A stretch of 64,000 bases of DNA from Chondrilla cf. caribensis. Lineage: Eukaryota > Porifera > Demospongiae > Chondrillida > Chondrillidae. The notes beneath the pieces were generated by a model. The model saw nothing but the letters and a program-made list of their open reading frames with translations. It ran no database searches and was not told the origin of the DNA. Each line of letters begins with the position of its first letter. The stretch's first letter is position 1. The translations under genes and the position numbers were made by a program. Location of the stretch: positions 2,253,897 to 2,317,896 of the forward strand of contig OZ026548.1 of the NCBI GenBank assembly GCA_964020155.1. The letters run 5' to 3'. Positions 33,490 to 53,402 of the stretch are shown here, piece by piece.

Positions 33490-33723
33490 GTAGGAGGCTC
33501 TGTTTGGTTCCCTCTGCTTTAGGAAGTAATTTGTGAACCTTTTTCACGGCTACCGGTTGACCGTTTAGTTCTCCTTCATACACAGTCCCCCACGCACCTC
33601 GATTAATCTCTCTTCCAATGGTCAATGTAGCTGACTTCGGTGGGAAAAGGTTATCAACTGTTATAGGTGGGTGTAGTGTCTATGGTGGGTGGAAGCATAG
33701 ATATTATGGTGGAAGGAAGCCAT
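33490..33723 (-). pseudogene. Truncated, intronless copy of the kinase N terminus
   Basis: Begins with ATG (33723-33721, MASFHH), has a short insertion with a stop, then reads LFPPKSATLTIGREINRGAW and GELNGQPVAVKKVHKLLPKA before homology ends near 33490. GQP and VAVKK are contiguous, so this copy lacks the transposon-intron at 29240-31419 and keeps the ancestral sequence. It lies just upstream of the HEATR6-like gene. Confidence 0.85.
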
Positions 33724-33820
33724 CTTGCGATCACGTGCACCCGGCCAACTTCGAGTTCCAGTTGTGCCATGTCAAAGCATTCAGCTGTAGATCGCGTCAT
33801 AGCTTACAGGAACCCGAAAA

Positions 33821-33980
33821 ATGGAGGTCTTCGAATGGATCAGGCATGCCTTAGCTACCACAACTCCTTCATTAGAATTTGAGTCACTATTGGTTGTTCT
33901 GGTGAAATATGGCGTGACATCGGATCAAACGGCGAGTGGCATACCCATACCACACAATTCATTCCAGACCTATGCATAGC
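33821..33980 (+). CDS. Possible first exon of the HEATR6-like gene
   Basis: ATG at 33821 opens MEVFEWIRHALATTTPSLEF and ESLLVVLVKYGVTSD, continuing to a stop at 33978-33980. The composition looks coding and helical. No clear donor links it to later exons; GTGAAA at about 33910 is weak. A second candidate piece at 34158-34213 has AG and GT edges but does not fit the phase. Confidence 0.3.
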
Positions 33981-34432
33981 AGACCTAGCTATTATGTGTA
34001 GCTATATAGGCGCTGTACTGTACTGTATTATAGAGCTACATTGTATCATAATAGCATTGAGTATCTAATTGTGATAAACCGTTACCATTAACAATGGAAG
34101 ACTGTGGTTAACCTTAAAACTCTAGCATTTTGAAGTAGAAAACTGTTCATTCGCAAGTTACCAGAATCATACCGTGATCGGAATTACCCCATTTTGTCTT
34201 GCTGTACTGGAAGGTACTTATACTGGTTTACTAGTACATGTGTAGATGTGCTAGTATACTAGTATATGTGCCAGTGTACCAGTAGTTTTCAATTGTACAT
34301 TGTATACATACGTACATGCGTACCAATGTACATACATACTCCCACATGTATTAGTGTATGCATTGATACACACACGTGCAATACACTGGTGCTAACATGC
34401 GTGCATATTCTTCTTTGTATAGTTCATAAAGG

Positions 34433-43812
<9,380 letters not shown>

Positions 43813-46518
43813 ATCTAAAATATCTACTGCTGCTCAAATTTTTTAACGTTTGAAAACTGTTGTTGATTAATCATGTACATATGCTGTATCAGCAATTTTT
43901 TTTCAATGTTGCTATGTACATACGTACGTACATGTGTGTGCTTGCATGTGTCACATTTGGATTTGTTCAACTCATGATTGTATGTATGTGTAATAATTCC
44001 AACAAAATTATGTTTTCTATTAAATCATCGTTGATTGATTTCTTGAATATTATGTGTATTATATTATAAAATAAAAGTGAGGTACATGGCTATATACGTA
44101 TTTATTACAAAAATTAATAATGACAGTCTGGAGAGGAAATGCAACAGCATTACCAGTACAGTGGAACCTCTCTATTACAAACCTCTGAATTGCAGAAACC
44201 TCGAGCTCTAGATCTATAATAAGGACACCATTCTGTGTCCCAGTGTAGTACTGTAGTGTATTAAGTGACCTCTGAATTGAGGACACCTCTGTAATAAGGA
44301 CTAAATTTAAGGTCCCAAAGTGTCCTACTGCATGTATAATATATGCAGTTAAGGGATCCCTGGAAGAGTGAAAGTATATATAATTGTTATGGTTGTGGAA
44401 TTACTCTTCTGTATAATATTATACTCATGTAAAAATGATTTATTAATTTTATATCATCATTAGTTTTAAGCAAAATCATAATAATGTTAACGTTAAAAGT
44501 TATATTGTGCATATAGTCTAAAATCAATTCTTATATATAATATTACTATTATATAATATTATTGATGTAAATGCATTGATATATTATACATACACGTACA
44601 TATTATTATAATAATGTATATTATAGAGGTCTATTGTTGTCTTTTTATACTACTTAATATTGTACATGTATATAGTATTGCTACATTGTATAATAACACT
44701 GAAGTGTGAATGAGTACTTGGTATATAGGGACATGGATGGGCAATATATATTGCTTTAATGGATTTACATTGCAGACATAACCCCCCTTCTCCTTTGATC
44801 TATGTGTCTTCTGCCCACACATCACGATACATGTAAACAGTACATCTACGTAAAATAAAATACATAGTTCAATCTGGAGGATGAGTGCACATGCATCATA
44901 CATGATCACTTATTACAATTTGCATAATACTGTAGCCTATGATTGTACATGTGTATGGATGACCCCATGCAATTGCAATATGTCAAGAATATCATATCAG
45001 GTCCAAAGATTGCGACTGTTAGCAGCTGTTCGATTCAGTGGCCATGAGGTATAATATTAAAATTTAATGATATTATGCATGTGATATGGTCGCTATTCAA
45101 GCAGTTCTACATCTATATAGGACCAATAAATCTCACGGGGCAGAAACATACGTATCAATCCCATCAATCTATTATAATTTTGTTTGCTCATTTCTTTGTT
45201 AGTTTATTGTTAATAATAATTACATACCATACCACTATAACAAAAATTAGAAGCATAACATTACAAAGCAATACAAACTACGTATTAATACAATAAAAAA
45301 TTATTAATAATAATTGTTTCTATTTTATTTCAAAATTCTGCAACTCTAATGGGAAAGAAATAATAATAATAGTTATAACACCCCAGTCCATGCAGTACAG
45401 TGGAACCCCTATAATCCGCCCCCCTGAAATACGGACACCGCGCTAAAACAGACGCATAATCTTCGAACCAACTTATTCCATATTGTAATGTATGTAAAGT
45501 GCCCCCTGAAAAACGGACTTTCATTATCCCGTAAAACGGACGGGAAAATATGAACCAGTGTATACAAATCAGTATTAACGTATACACAATAAAGCGGACA
45601 AACCGAAGTTTCTGAGGCTGTAAGATTTTCCCCAGTTTGTCCACCAATACCTTTGGTCCTGACAATCCATATGTGCAGGGGATTTCGAGGTGAAAATGTG
45701 ATCATTAGGAATTAAGTATTCGTTACGAAGACGATTAGGATTGTACCGTATTAGCTCATATCTCTAAGAAAATTGAGGTTTAGTTCGACGATGAAGTGGA
45801 ACCCCGGATTACGCCCCACGTCGTGCATGTCCATTACTTTGAATCCAAAGTGACACCTCTATAATCAGGACAATTCAAAGTAGTCCCCAGGTGTCTGGAT
45901 TAGAGGGGTTCCACTGTAGTATAAAAAATTAGCTACAGTAACAAATATTATTATTACTAAACTTATCCCTGGAAAAGGATTAACTTTTTTAACATTTGAC
46001 AACACAAGACAAAATTGATAGTTAACATTGGACACCTAGAAATTAATATACTATCATAATAATATGTGTGAAGTAAAAATAATTTTAAATTTAATTTTTT
46101 TAAATTATATATAATAATTAATAATTATATTGGTATGTGGTGAAGCATATATATATATATATATATATTATAATTATTAATAGAATATTATGTAGGTGAG
46201 CATATGAGTGATATTATATCGGCCCGTGAGTGCATATGTACTTACATGTCTGGCTATTGTTCTATGTCATTTTATTCTGTTAAGTTGTGAGAATAAAGTG
46301 TCTGATATTGTTCTAGCCCCTTTGGCAGTACATACGTACTCTAGGATCAACATTGGACATGATGCCCTCATAACTACACATAGTAACTTGCATCTGCTAC
46401 TTAAAAGTAAATTGTCATTGAAACCATGGAAAGGGGAGGAAAGTGTGAGGCTTGACTGTGTATTTAGGTAATTAGTATAATATCAATTGAATGGGTAAGG
46501 TCAGCACAAACCTTACAA
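43813..46518. other. Intergenic region between HEATR6-like gene and the right ankyrin array
   Basis: AT-rich, at the convergent 3' ends of two genes. AATAAA occurs at 43808-43813, overlapping the HEATR6 stop, and another near 44070 may serve polyadenylation. Bases 44156-44345 resemble one end of a Tigger-like MITE (CAGTGGAACCTCTCTATTAC). A (TA)n tract is at 46147-46168. No gene is seen. Confidence 0.6.
45398..45916. mobile_element. Tigger-like MITE, 519 bp
   Basis: Left end CAGTGGAACCCCTATAATCC; right end complementary to CAGTGGAACCCCTCTAATCC, flanked by TA (45396-45397 and 45917-45918). The ends are typical of pogo/Tigger. Internal frames lack transposase motifs. Confidence 0.85.
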
Positions 46519-46602
46519 CTAGTACTTTTGTTGTCGTCTGAGGTACTCCACTACACTTGAATGACCCTTCTCTGTAGCCAGCATTAATGGTGTCTCTTTA
46601 TA
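46519..46602 (-). CDS. Terminal ankyrin exon of the right-hand gene
   Basis: Minus-strand exon with a CCATAG acceptor, encoding YKETPLMLATEKGHSSVVEY then LRRQQKY and a TAG stop at 46521-46519. It begins in phase 0 like the other ankyrin exons. It marks the 3' end of the ankyrin gene that enters from the right edge. Confidence 0.8.
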   Translation of the reverse strand, partial: YKETPLMLATEKGHSSVVEYLRRQQKY

Positions 46603-46877
46603 CTATGGAGAAGAGAAAAGACAAAGACTGTGATACTTGATTGATGGACAACTTCTGTATAAGAAGAATGAGTTGAAAGAAATTAATACACAAAACTGAC
46701 TGGGGACAAGCCTTTATAACTGCCTTAGATGATGAGAAGGCCCCATCCACCACCTTGGTCTGCATGCATAGTAGATATCAGTGAGAAATTGATCTGTTCT
46801 TACGCTTAGTCTAGGTGTGAACTGCAATTATAGTGATACAGAAGTAAAAATTGGAAAAAAATGAAAAAGTGAACCAT

Positions 46878-46879
<2 letters not shown>

Positions 46880-46939
<60 letters not shown>
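46880..46939. repeat. (CA)n microsatellite
   Basis: About 60 bp of pure CA. Confidence 0.96.
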
Positions 46940-46941
<2 letters not shown>

Positions 46942-47145
46942 TGTTGTTTGTTGACACAGAACATTTGAGTGACTACATATCATTTCCTGAATGAACAGCA
47001 CTACAAATTCAGATTGCTTTCTCAGAAAGTTACTTGAGTTGAATGAATTTGCAAATTAAACAATGCTGTGACAATGAGTAACTGTAGTGAGCAACACATT
47101 CCAAATCATGTCATACATGCATGCTTGTTGTGTACGTGTACGTGT

Positions 47146-47148
<3 letters not shown>

Positions 47149-47206
<58 letters not shown>
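47149..47206. repeat. (TG)n microsatellite at the LINE 5' edge
   Basis: About 58 bp of TG directly abutting the 5' end of the LINE. The other edge of the LINE abuts another (TG)n tract. Confidence 0.96.
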
Positions 47207-47207
<1 letters not shown>

Positions 47208-47361
47208 TGACATAGCTGTGCAGAATGAAGGAGTCAGACTTGCACTGGATAAGGAGGCTACCAAAGCATGGAAGGAAACTGGGGAAGTTTGGGAGGCTGT
47301 GAACTCCCGAATTATCACAGCCCAACTGAGGATAACCAAGAGATGACAAAGACGACAGGGG

Positions 47362-47845
47362 ATGCCAAGGGAGACATCAAACAGTTATGCTATCATTATG
47401 TCTGTGTATGCACCTACCGCAAAGGCCACTCCTGGTACTAAAAGCCATTTTCTGGCTGCACTACAAGACACACTGGACAAAATTGCACCCTCTGACATTC
47501 TTCTACTTCTTGGCGATTTCTTGGCGATCCAAATGCCCATGTTGGTAATCTGGGCTCAGAAGAGGATAACTGGCGAGGGACACTGGGAAAGTATGGAGTG
47601 GGAGAACGGAATCGGGCCGGAGAAGACCTTCTGGAATTCTGCGCCACAAATCAGTTATCCATCGTGAACACATGGTTTGAGAAAAAACCTTGCCATCTCG
47701 AAATGTGGATGCACCCGGGAACGAAGAAATCTCACATATATGATTGACTATGTAATAATGAAGAGCAGCCAACGTGTTTTATGCACAGATGTCCAGGTGA
47801 TGAGAGGGGCTAATTGCTGGACAGACCACCAGATGATCAGAGCAA
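47362..47845 (+). pseudogene. LINE apurinic-like endonuclease, broken
   Basis: Reads SVYAPTAKATPGTKSHFLAA and DILLLLGDF, then changes frame where CTTGGCGATTT is partly duplicated (47509-47530). Other frames continue with GTLGKYGVGERNRAGEDLLE and NTWFEKKPCHLE, and later TDHQMIRAKI. The GDF and TDH segments carry the catalytic Asp and His of this nuclease family, which nicks target DNA. Confidence 0.8.
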
Positions 47846-49960
47846 AGATCAGGATGAGGTTTCCTCGCTGCAAATCCAACAGAGGAAATGGCCATGTTCC
47901 CATTGCAGTGCACCTTCTCAGTCAATCAGCATACCATGAAGCTTATCAAGACTGCCTTTGTTCAGAGTTACAAGTACACCAACACTCTGACAGTAGTTCT
48001 GTGGAACAGAACTGGGACACACTCAAAACCGGCATAGTCACTACAGCTGAGTCTTCCTTGGGTCACTCAAGGAGAAGACAACCTGACTGGTTCGAGGAGT
48101 GTGCTGATACTCTAGCTCCCCTAATTGAAGCCAAGAACAAAGCAAGGAACAAGATGCTAGCTGAGAACAGCAGAGCAAACCGCCAGTGTTTTAGAAGCCA
48201 TCAAAGAAAAGTGAAGAAAGCAGTTGATACTGCCAAAGAAACATGGGTGCGCAATGTGGCACGGGATTCTGAGGGTGCAGTGAAAAATGGACAAACGAGA
48301 TGGGACAGCATTAGGAAGCTGCAGATTGCTTATGAAGGCCGCAGACCAGTCAGGCCAAGAGTTTTAGTGAAGGAGTGTGGACAGCTGACTCAAAACCCAG
48401 ACAAAGTTATTTCAAGATGGCACAACCACTTTACAAAAATCCTCAACATCCAAAGTGAGTACAGGGAAGAAATCATCATGGATATGATGCAGAAGCCCAT
48501 CATATGGACATTCGATGACCCACCCACACAAGAAGAACTGGAGCTGTCATTGTGCAGGCTTAAGAAACGTAAAGCGGCAGGAAGGACAGGAATTTCCCCC
48601 GAGATGATTCTGGCTGGCCCCGTGGAACTCAGAGACAGGATTTTAACACTCATGAAACAGATATGGGTGGAAGGGACTGTTGTAAGAGACTGGAAAGATG
48701 CTGAGATTATCCCCATCCCAAAAAAGGGAGATTCGCGCATGTGTGACAACTGGCGAGGCAATAGTTTGCTTGATGTGGTAGGCAAATTCGAGCTAGAATT
48801 ATCAAAGAAAGGCTGCAACAAATTGCTGAAGACATCCTACCTGATTCGCAATGTGGTTTCCGGAGAGGAAGAAGATGCACTGACATGATCTTTGCTGCAC
48901 GACAACTGGTGGAGAAGACTCTTAAACACGACGATTCTTTGTTTGTCCTATATTTGTGGATTTGAGGAAGGCTTACGACTCTGTTCCAAGAAGTGCTGTG
49001 TGGACTGTTCTGAGCAAGTATGGCATCCCACCGACCATGCTAAACATCATCAAGTCATTCCACCAAGGGATGCATGCTACTGTGAGGATTGGCTCCACTA
49101 CATCTGAGAGCATTGTACACAACAGTCTGAGGCAAGGATGTACTTTGGCACCCTCTCTCTTCAAACTGTACTTCTGTGCCATGGTGACCAACTGGAGAGA
49201 TAGCTGTCCACAAGCAGGAGTAGATATGCTGTATAAACACGGAAGAAAGCTTGTTTCAGATCGTACAGCAAAGTCGAAGCTGCACTGTACTAAGATCACA
49301 GAATCTCAATTTGCTGATGATGCCACATTGTACACCACCACACGTAGGACATTTGAACACAGTACCAAAATGCTTGCTGATACAGCTCAGGAATGGGTAC
49401 TGACTGTAAATGTCTCCAAGACCAAAGGACTGACGTTGTGGGACATCACACAAGTAGAGAAACAGACCCTGTTGAGATAGGTGGTGATGAGATAGAGATT
49501 GTCACCGACTTCACCTACCTTGGCAGTAACATCACACAGGAGGGGCAACTGCAGAAGGAGCTGTCAGCTAGAATTGCCAAGGCTTCAGGGCATTTGGCTG
49601 TTTGTGAGAGCCTATCTTTAACAATCGAACCTTATCTACAGACTCCAAAAGATGCGTCTACAAGGCAGTAGTGTTGTCAACTCTACTCTATGGGGCTGAA
49701 ACATGGGCAGTGAAAGCTGTCCATGGCCACCTCAAGCGACTGAATGGCTTCCACAATCGTTGTGTCAGAACTATAATGGGTGTAACACGATACAAGCAAT
49801 GGACTGAGCGCATAACATCAAAACAGCTCTCTGCTGAATTTGGCATGAAAGGAACCATCACTGACATACTCAGATCATACTGTCTGCGTTGGCTTGGGCA
49901 CGTAGCATGAATGAAAGAGGATAGGATGCCTAAACAGCTCTTTTTGGGGAGTCTCTATAG
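47846..49960 (+). pseudogene. LINE reverse transcriptase, frameshifted
   Basis: RT motifs in order: LKKRKAAGRTGISPEMI, DWKDAEIIPIPKKGD, DLRKAYDSVPRSAVW (motif A), LRQGCTLAPSLFKLYF, and FADDATLYTT, the catalytic FADD (about 49310). The C-terminal part reads FTYLGSNITQEGQLQKELSA, LLYGAETWAVKA and SYCLRWLGHVA. Frame changes near 48880, 49440 and 49650 and a stop at 49910 break it. The catalytic Asp pair itself is intact. Confidence 0.88.
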
Positions 49961-49969
49961 ACACAATAG

Positions 49970-50084
<115 letters not shown>

Positions 50085-50284
50085 CGTGTATGTATAACGT
50101 ATGTGTACACACTTGGAATGCATGTTGCCTGAAAGTGAATTGAAATGTAAAAGAGTTGTCCACCATTGGATCAACTAGTGAAGTGTATGGACTCATGATT
50201 GACTCACATCACACAGTGTCAGGTACATGCGACACTGAATGTGGAAACAACATACAGAATATACACATACACACAACAACTAAC

Positions 50285-50488
50285 CTTATTTCCAAGGTTA
50301 GGATCAAATCCACACTCTTCAATGAGGTACTTCACTACTGCTAGATGACCTTCCCGTGCAGCATGGCGGAGACAGTTGTCACCGGCATTGTCCAGATCAA
50401 ACCTTCTATCTCCAAACTTTGGAATGAGGTATTTCACAATCTCCACATGACCACCACATGCAGCAAGATGGAGGGTATTCACCTTGTC
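50285..50488 (-). CDS. Ankyrin exon, type A (two repeats)
   Basis: A 204-nt phase-0 exon: DKVNTLHLAACGGHVEIVKY, then NAGDNCLRHAAREGHLAVVK, ending DPNLGNK. The second repeat has LRHA where the twin copy at 58034 has LHWA. Confidence 0.82.
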
Positions 50489-50711
50489 CTGTGCATTTGT
50501 ACAAACAGAATGGAGAGAACACACAATTTTCATCCTGCACTAATTGCAAACAAAATATAGAATTATACATGCAATAATAGACATATATTGCAATAATATC
50601 ACCATGTAAGAGTATGTGTTCGTGCTTGGATAATATACACATGTATTGGTATATGTTAGACTTGATCCATATTGCATGATGGGGTATGAGGTGTACATGT
50701 TCTCAACAAAC

Positions 50712-50813
50712 CTGTTTGGTAGCAAGTACATTAGCATCCATTTCCTCAACTAGTTCTCCCACAATGTGGAGATGTCCATATCTAGAAGCTTGATGAAGAG
50801 CAGTCCAACCATC
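50712..50813 (-). CDS. Ankyrin exon, type B (one repeat)
   Basis: A 102-nt phase-0 exon encoding DGWTALHQASRYGHLHIVGE and LVEEMDANVLATKQ. Confidence 0.82.
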
Positions 50814-51437
50814 CTGAAGGTGACAATATAGAAAATTTAATATTGATAGTTGGGTAGCTCAGCAACTAAATTGCTACAGCGACTGAAGTCTCCAACACCC
50901 TCTGAATCACCGAGAGAAAGAAAAGTTCACTGTAACCCACCTCCTAAAGTGGAAAAAACATTCTCAAGGCCGTAATTCTTAGACCAATGCCATTTTGAAT
51001 AGTATAGACTTGTGTTTGGTGGATTTAACTTGGATGTTTATGGTGTATCTAAGAATTATTTAACACAAATAATAGGTTATATGTACAAGAATAATTGGGA
51101 TGCTTTGGCTGGAGTGGGTGAATAATTGGCTTAAGCCTACCTAGGAGGGATACAACAATTACATGACACACACACACACACACACTCACATCATATTTGG
51201 TGAAAGCCAATATTCCAATTTTTTTAGTGGATTGGCCTGAAAAGTGGTCCGGCAAATGCCGAACTTGCCGGACCACTTGCGCCGGCTTTGGTACATGACA
51301 CAAATGAAAGTGTTTACTACATGCGACCAGAACTATAAATGGGGATGTTGATTATGTACATAATATGCATAGTTACACCACATACACTCAAATATACACA
51401 CCATAAAACATGCATGCAAGCATTCAACCATTACAAA

Positions 51438-51620
51438 ATTACTAAAGTGAAAATCAATGGAAAGACATTGAGCAATCAAAGATTCCACTGAAGACACTAT
51501 CTGTAGAAACAATTCACTCATTTGACTAACAACATCCAGATATAAAGGTCTCATCTCCACACCTCTACACAGTGGCTTCAGGGTTTCATGTCTCAATAGT
51601 ACAACATGCAATAATTGCAA
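51438..51620 (-). CDS. Recurrent block C, possible exon
   Basis: Same open block as at 2457-2628, here MQLLHVVLLRHETLKPLCRG, then EMRPLYLDVVSQMSELFLQI. A donor at TTTA|GTAATT is possible. The family is unknown. Confidence 0.35.
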
Positions 51621-51841
51621 CTTTTCATCATGTTAAATGGAAACTTTTACTGTGACATTAAGTAACTGTAGTGAGCAACACATTCGAACACATTCCAACA
51701 CATATCAACACATACTGTACATGCTTATTATCCCTGCACACTCAGGGAGGATACCACTGTAACACATTATCCATGAGCAAAGCAAACAAAGTCCTTGTGC
51801 AAATATATCAGAATCCAACCCACATACACACAACAACTAAC

Positions 51842-52045
51842 CTTATTTCCAAGGTTAGGATTGAATCCACACTCTTCAATGAGGTACTTCACTACTGCTA
51901 GATGACCTTCCCGTGCCGCCCAGTGGAGACAGGTGTTACCATTATTGGTCAGATCAAACTTTCTATCTCCAAACTTTGGAATGAGGTATTTTACAATTTC
52001 CACATGACCATCACATGCAGCGAAATGGAGGGCATTGAACATGTC
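51842..52045 (-). CDS. Ankyrin exon, type A (two repeats)
   Basis: A 204-nt phase-0 exon: DMFNALHFAACDGHVEIVKY, then NNGNTCLHWAAREGHLAVVK, ending NPNLGNK. It pairs with 61254-61457. Confidence 0.82.
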
Positions 52046-52206
52046 CTATGCATTCGTACAAACAGAATAGAGAGAATACACAACGTTCATCCTGCACTAA
52101 TAACTATGATGATGTACAATGTATTCACATTCAAACAAATATTGCAGTAATACCATGCAAGGGTATGTGTTGTGCTTGGATAATATTATACACATATATT
52201 GGTTTA

Positions 52207-52645
52207 CAATGAATATCTGTTAATGGATTGAGGGAAATTTGGTGGATTGATGATATGGCAGGTTATATGGATCTTTTTCAGGATGTTTGCAATTGTGTTG
52301 TCATGAAATTTGTATTTTCTTTATTTTTTTTCAGATATAATCTGCCAGTATCTCTTGCATTGTCGTCAGATTTCCTCTCTCTGTTATTGTAAATCTTCTG
52401 TTTCATTGTCAAGTCAACTCCAGAATGCTTTACTTCTATTTAGTTCTACACCATTACAACTTTTTGACACTTGGTGGATTATCTGTAACCGAACCTAATA
52501 CAAAAGTGCCAATTGGAATGCAGGAGAATGGCAGATGGGGGAATTGTGATGTTGCGGACTAATTGTATAGCATAGACATACAAGTGAATTCCTTTCATAA
52601 TAATATGGCGGATAAAACATTCGGTGGATTAATAAATACTCACTG
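52207..52645. mobile_element. MITE of the CAGTGAATA family, 439 bp
   Basis: Ends CAATGAATATCTGTTAATGG and the complement of CAGTGAGTATTTATTAATCC, with TA at both sides. It was duplicated with its host segment (61620-62054). Confidence 0.75.
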
Positions 52646-52705
52646 TACGTTAGAGTGGATGCATGTTGCATGATGGTGCATCGAGTGTACATGTTCTCAA
52701 CAAAC

Positions 52706-52807
52706 CTGTGCAGTAGCAAGTACATTAGCATCCATTTCCTCAACTAGTTCTCTCACAATGTGGAGATGTCCACATCTTGAAGCTAAATGAAGAGCAGTCC
52801 AACCATC
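52706..52807 (-). CDS. Ankyrin exon, type B (one repeat)
   Basis: A 102-nt phase-0 exon: DGWTALHLASRCGHLHIVRE and LVEEMDANVLATAQ. It is identical in protein to the copy at 62115. Confidence 0.82.
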
Positions 52808-53163
52808 CTGAAGGTGAAAATGTGGAAATTTCAATGCCTATAGTTGGGTCTATACTATAGTGGTTCAGTAGTTGTTCTTTGTTAACCTATTGTAACTAGC
52901 AATTCAGTAAGTACAGTTGGGATATTTTTGTGGTTGGTCAGTAGCAGACACAATTATTGCGAAACATTCATTGATTATTGTGAGAAATTCCATCTAGGGT
53001 TAGACTGGATGACCGATGGGACTGCAATTATAATTCAGTGAAAAATAGTAATAATCTATGTTAAATCAAACCTGTTGAGGATTATTGGCAATTAATTCTC
53101 TTTTTAAATTAGCAGACACAAAGCCACAACTCATGCTCATGACTTGGGTCTATACTAGTGGTT

Positions 53164-53400
<237 letters not shown>

Positions 53401-53402
53401 GA

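Larger units (their letters stand above)
50093..53110. repeat. Segmental duplication unit, left copy
   Basis: Bases 50093-51165 closely match 57843-58915, and 51187-53110 closely match 60598-62519. The 1.7 kb at 58917-60597 is missing here; the join lies in a short CA tract (51167-51186). Both exons and introns match, so the duplication is recent, or it could be an assembly artefact. Confidence 0.85.
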
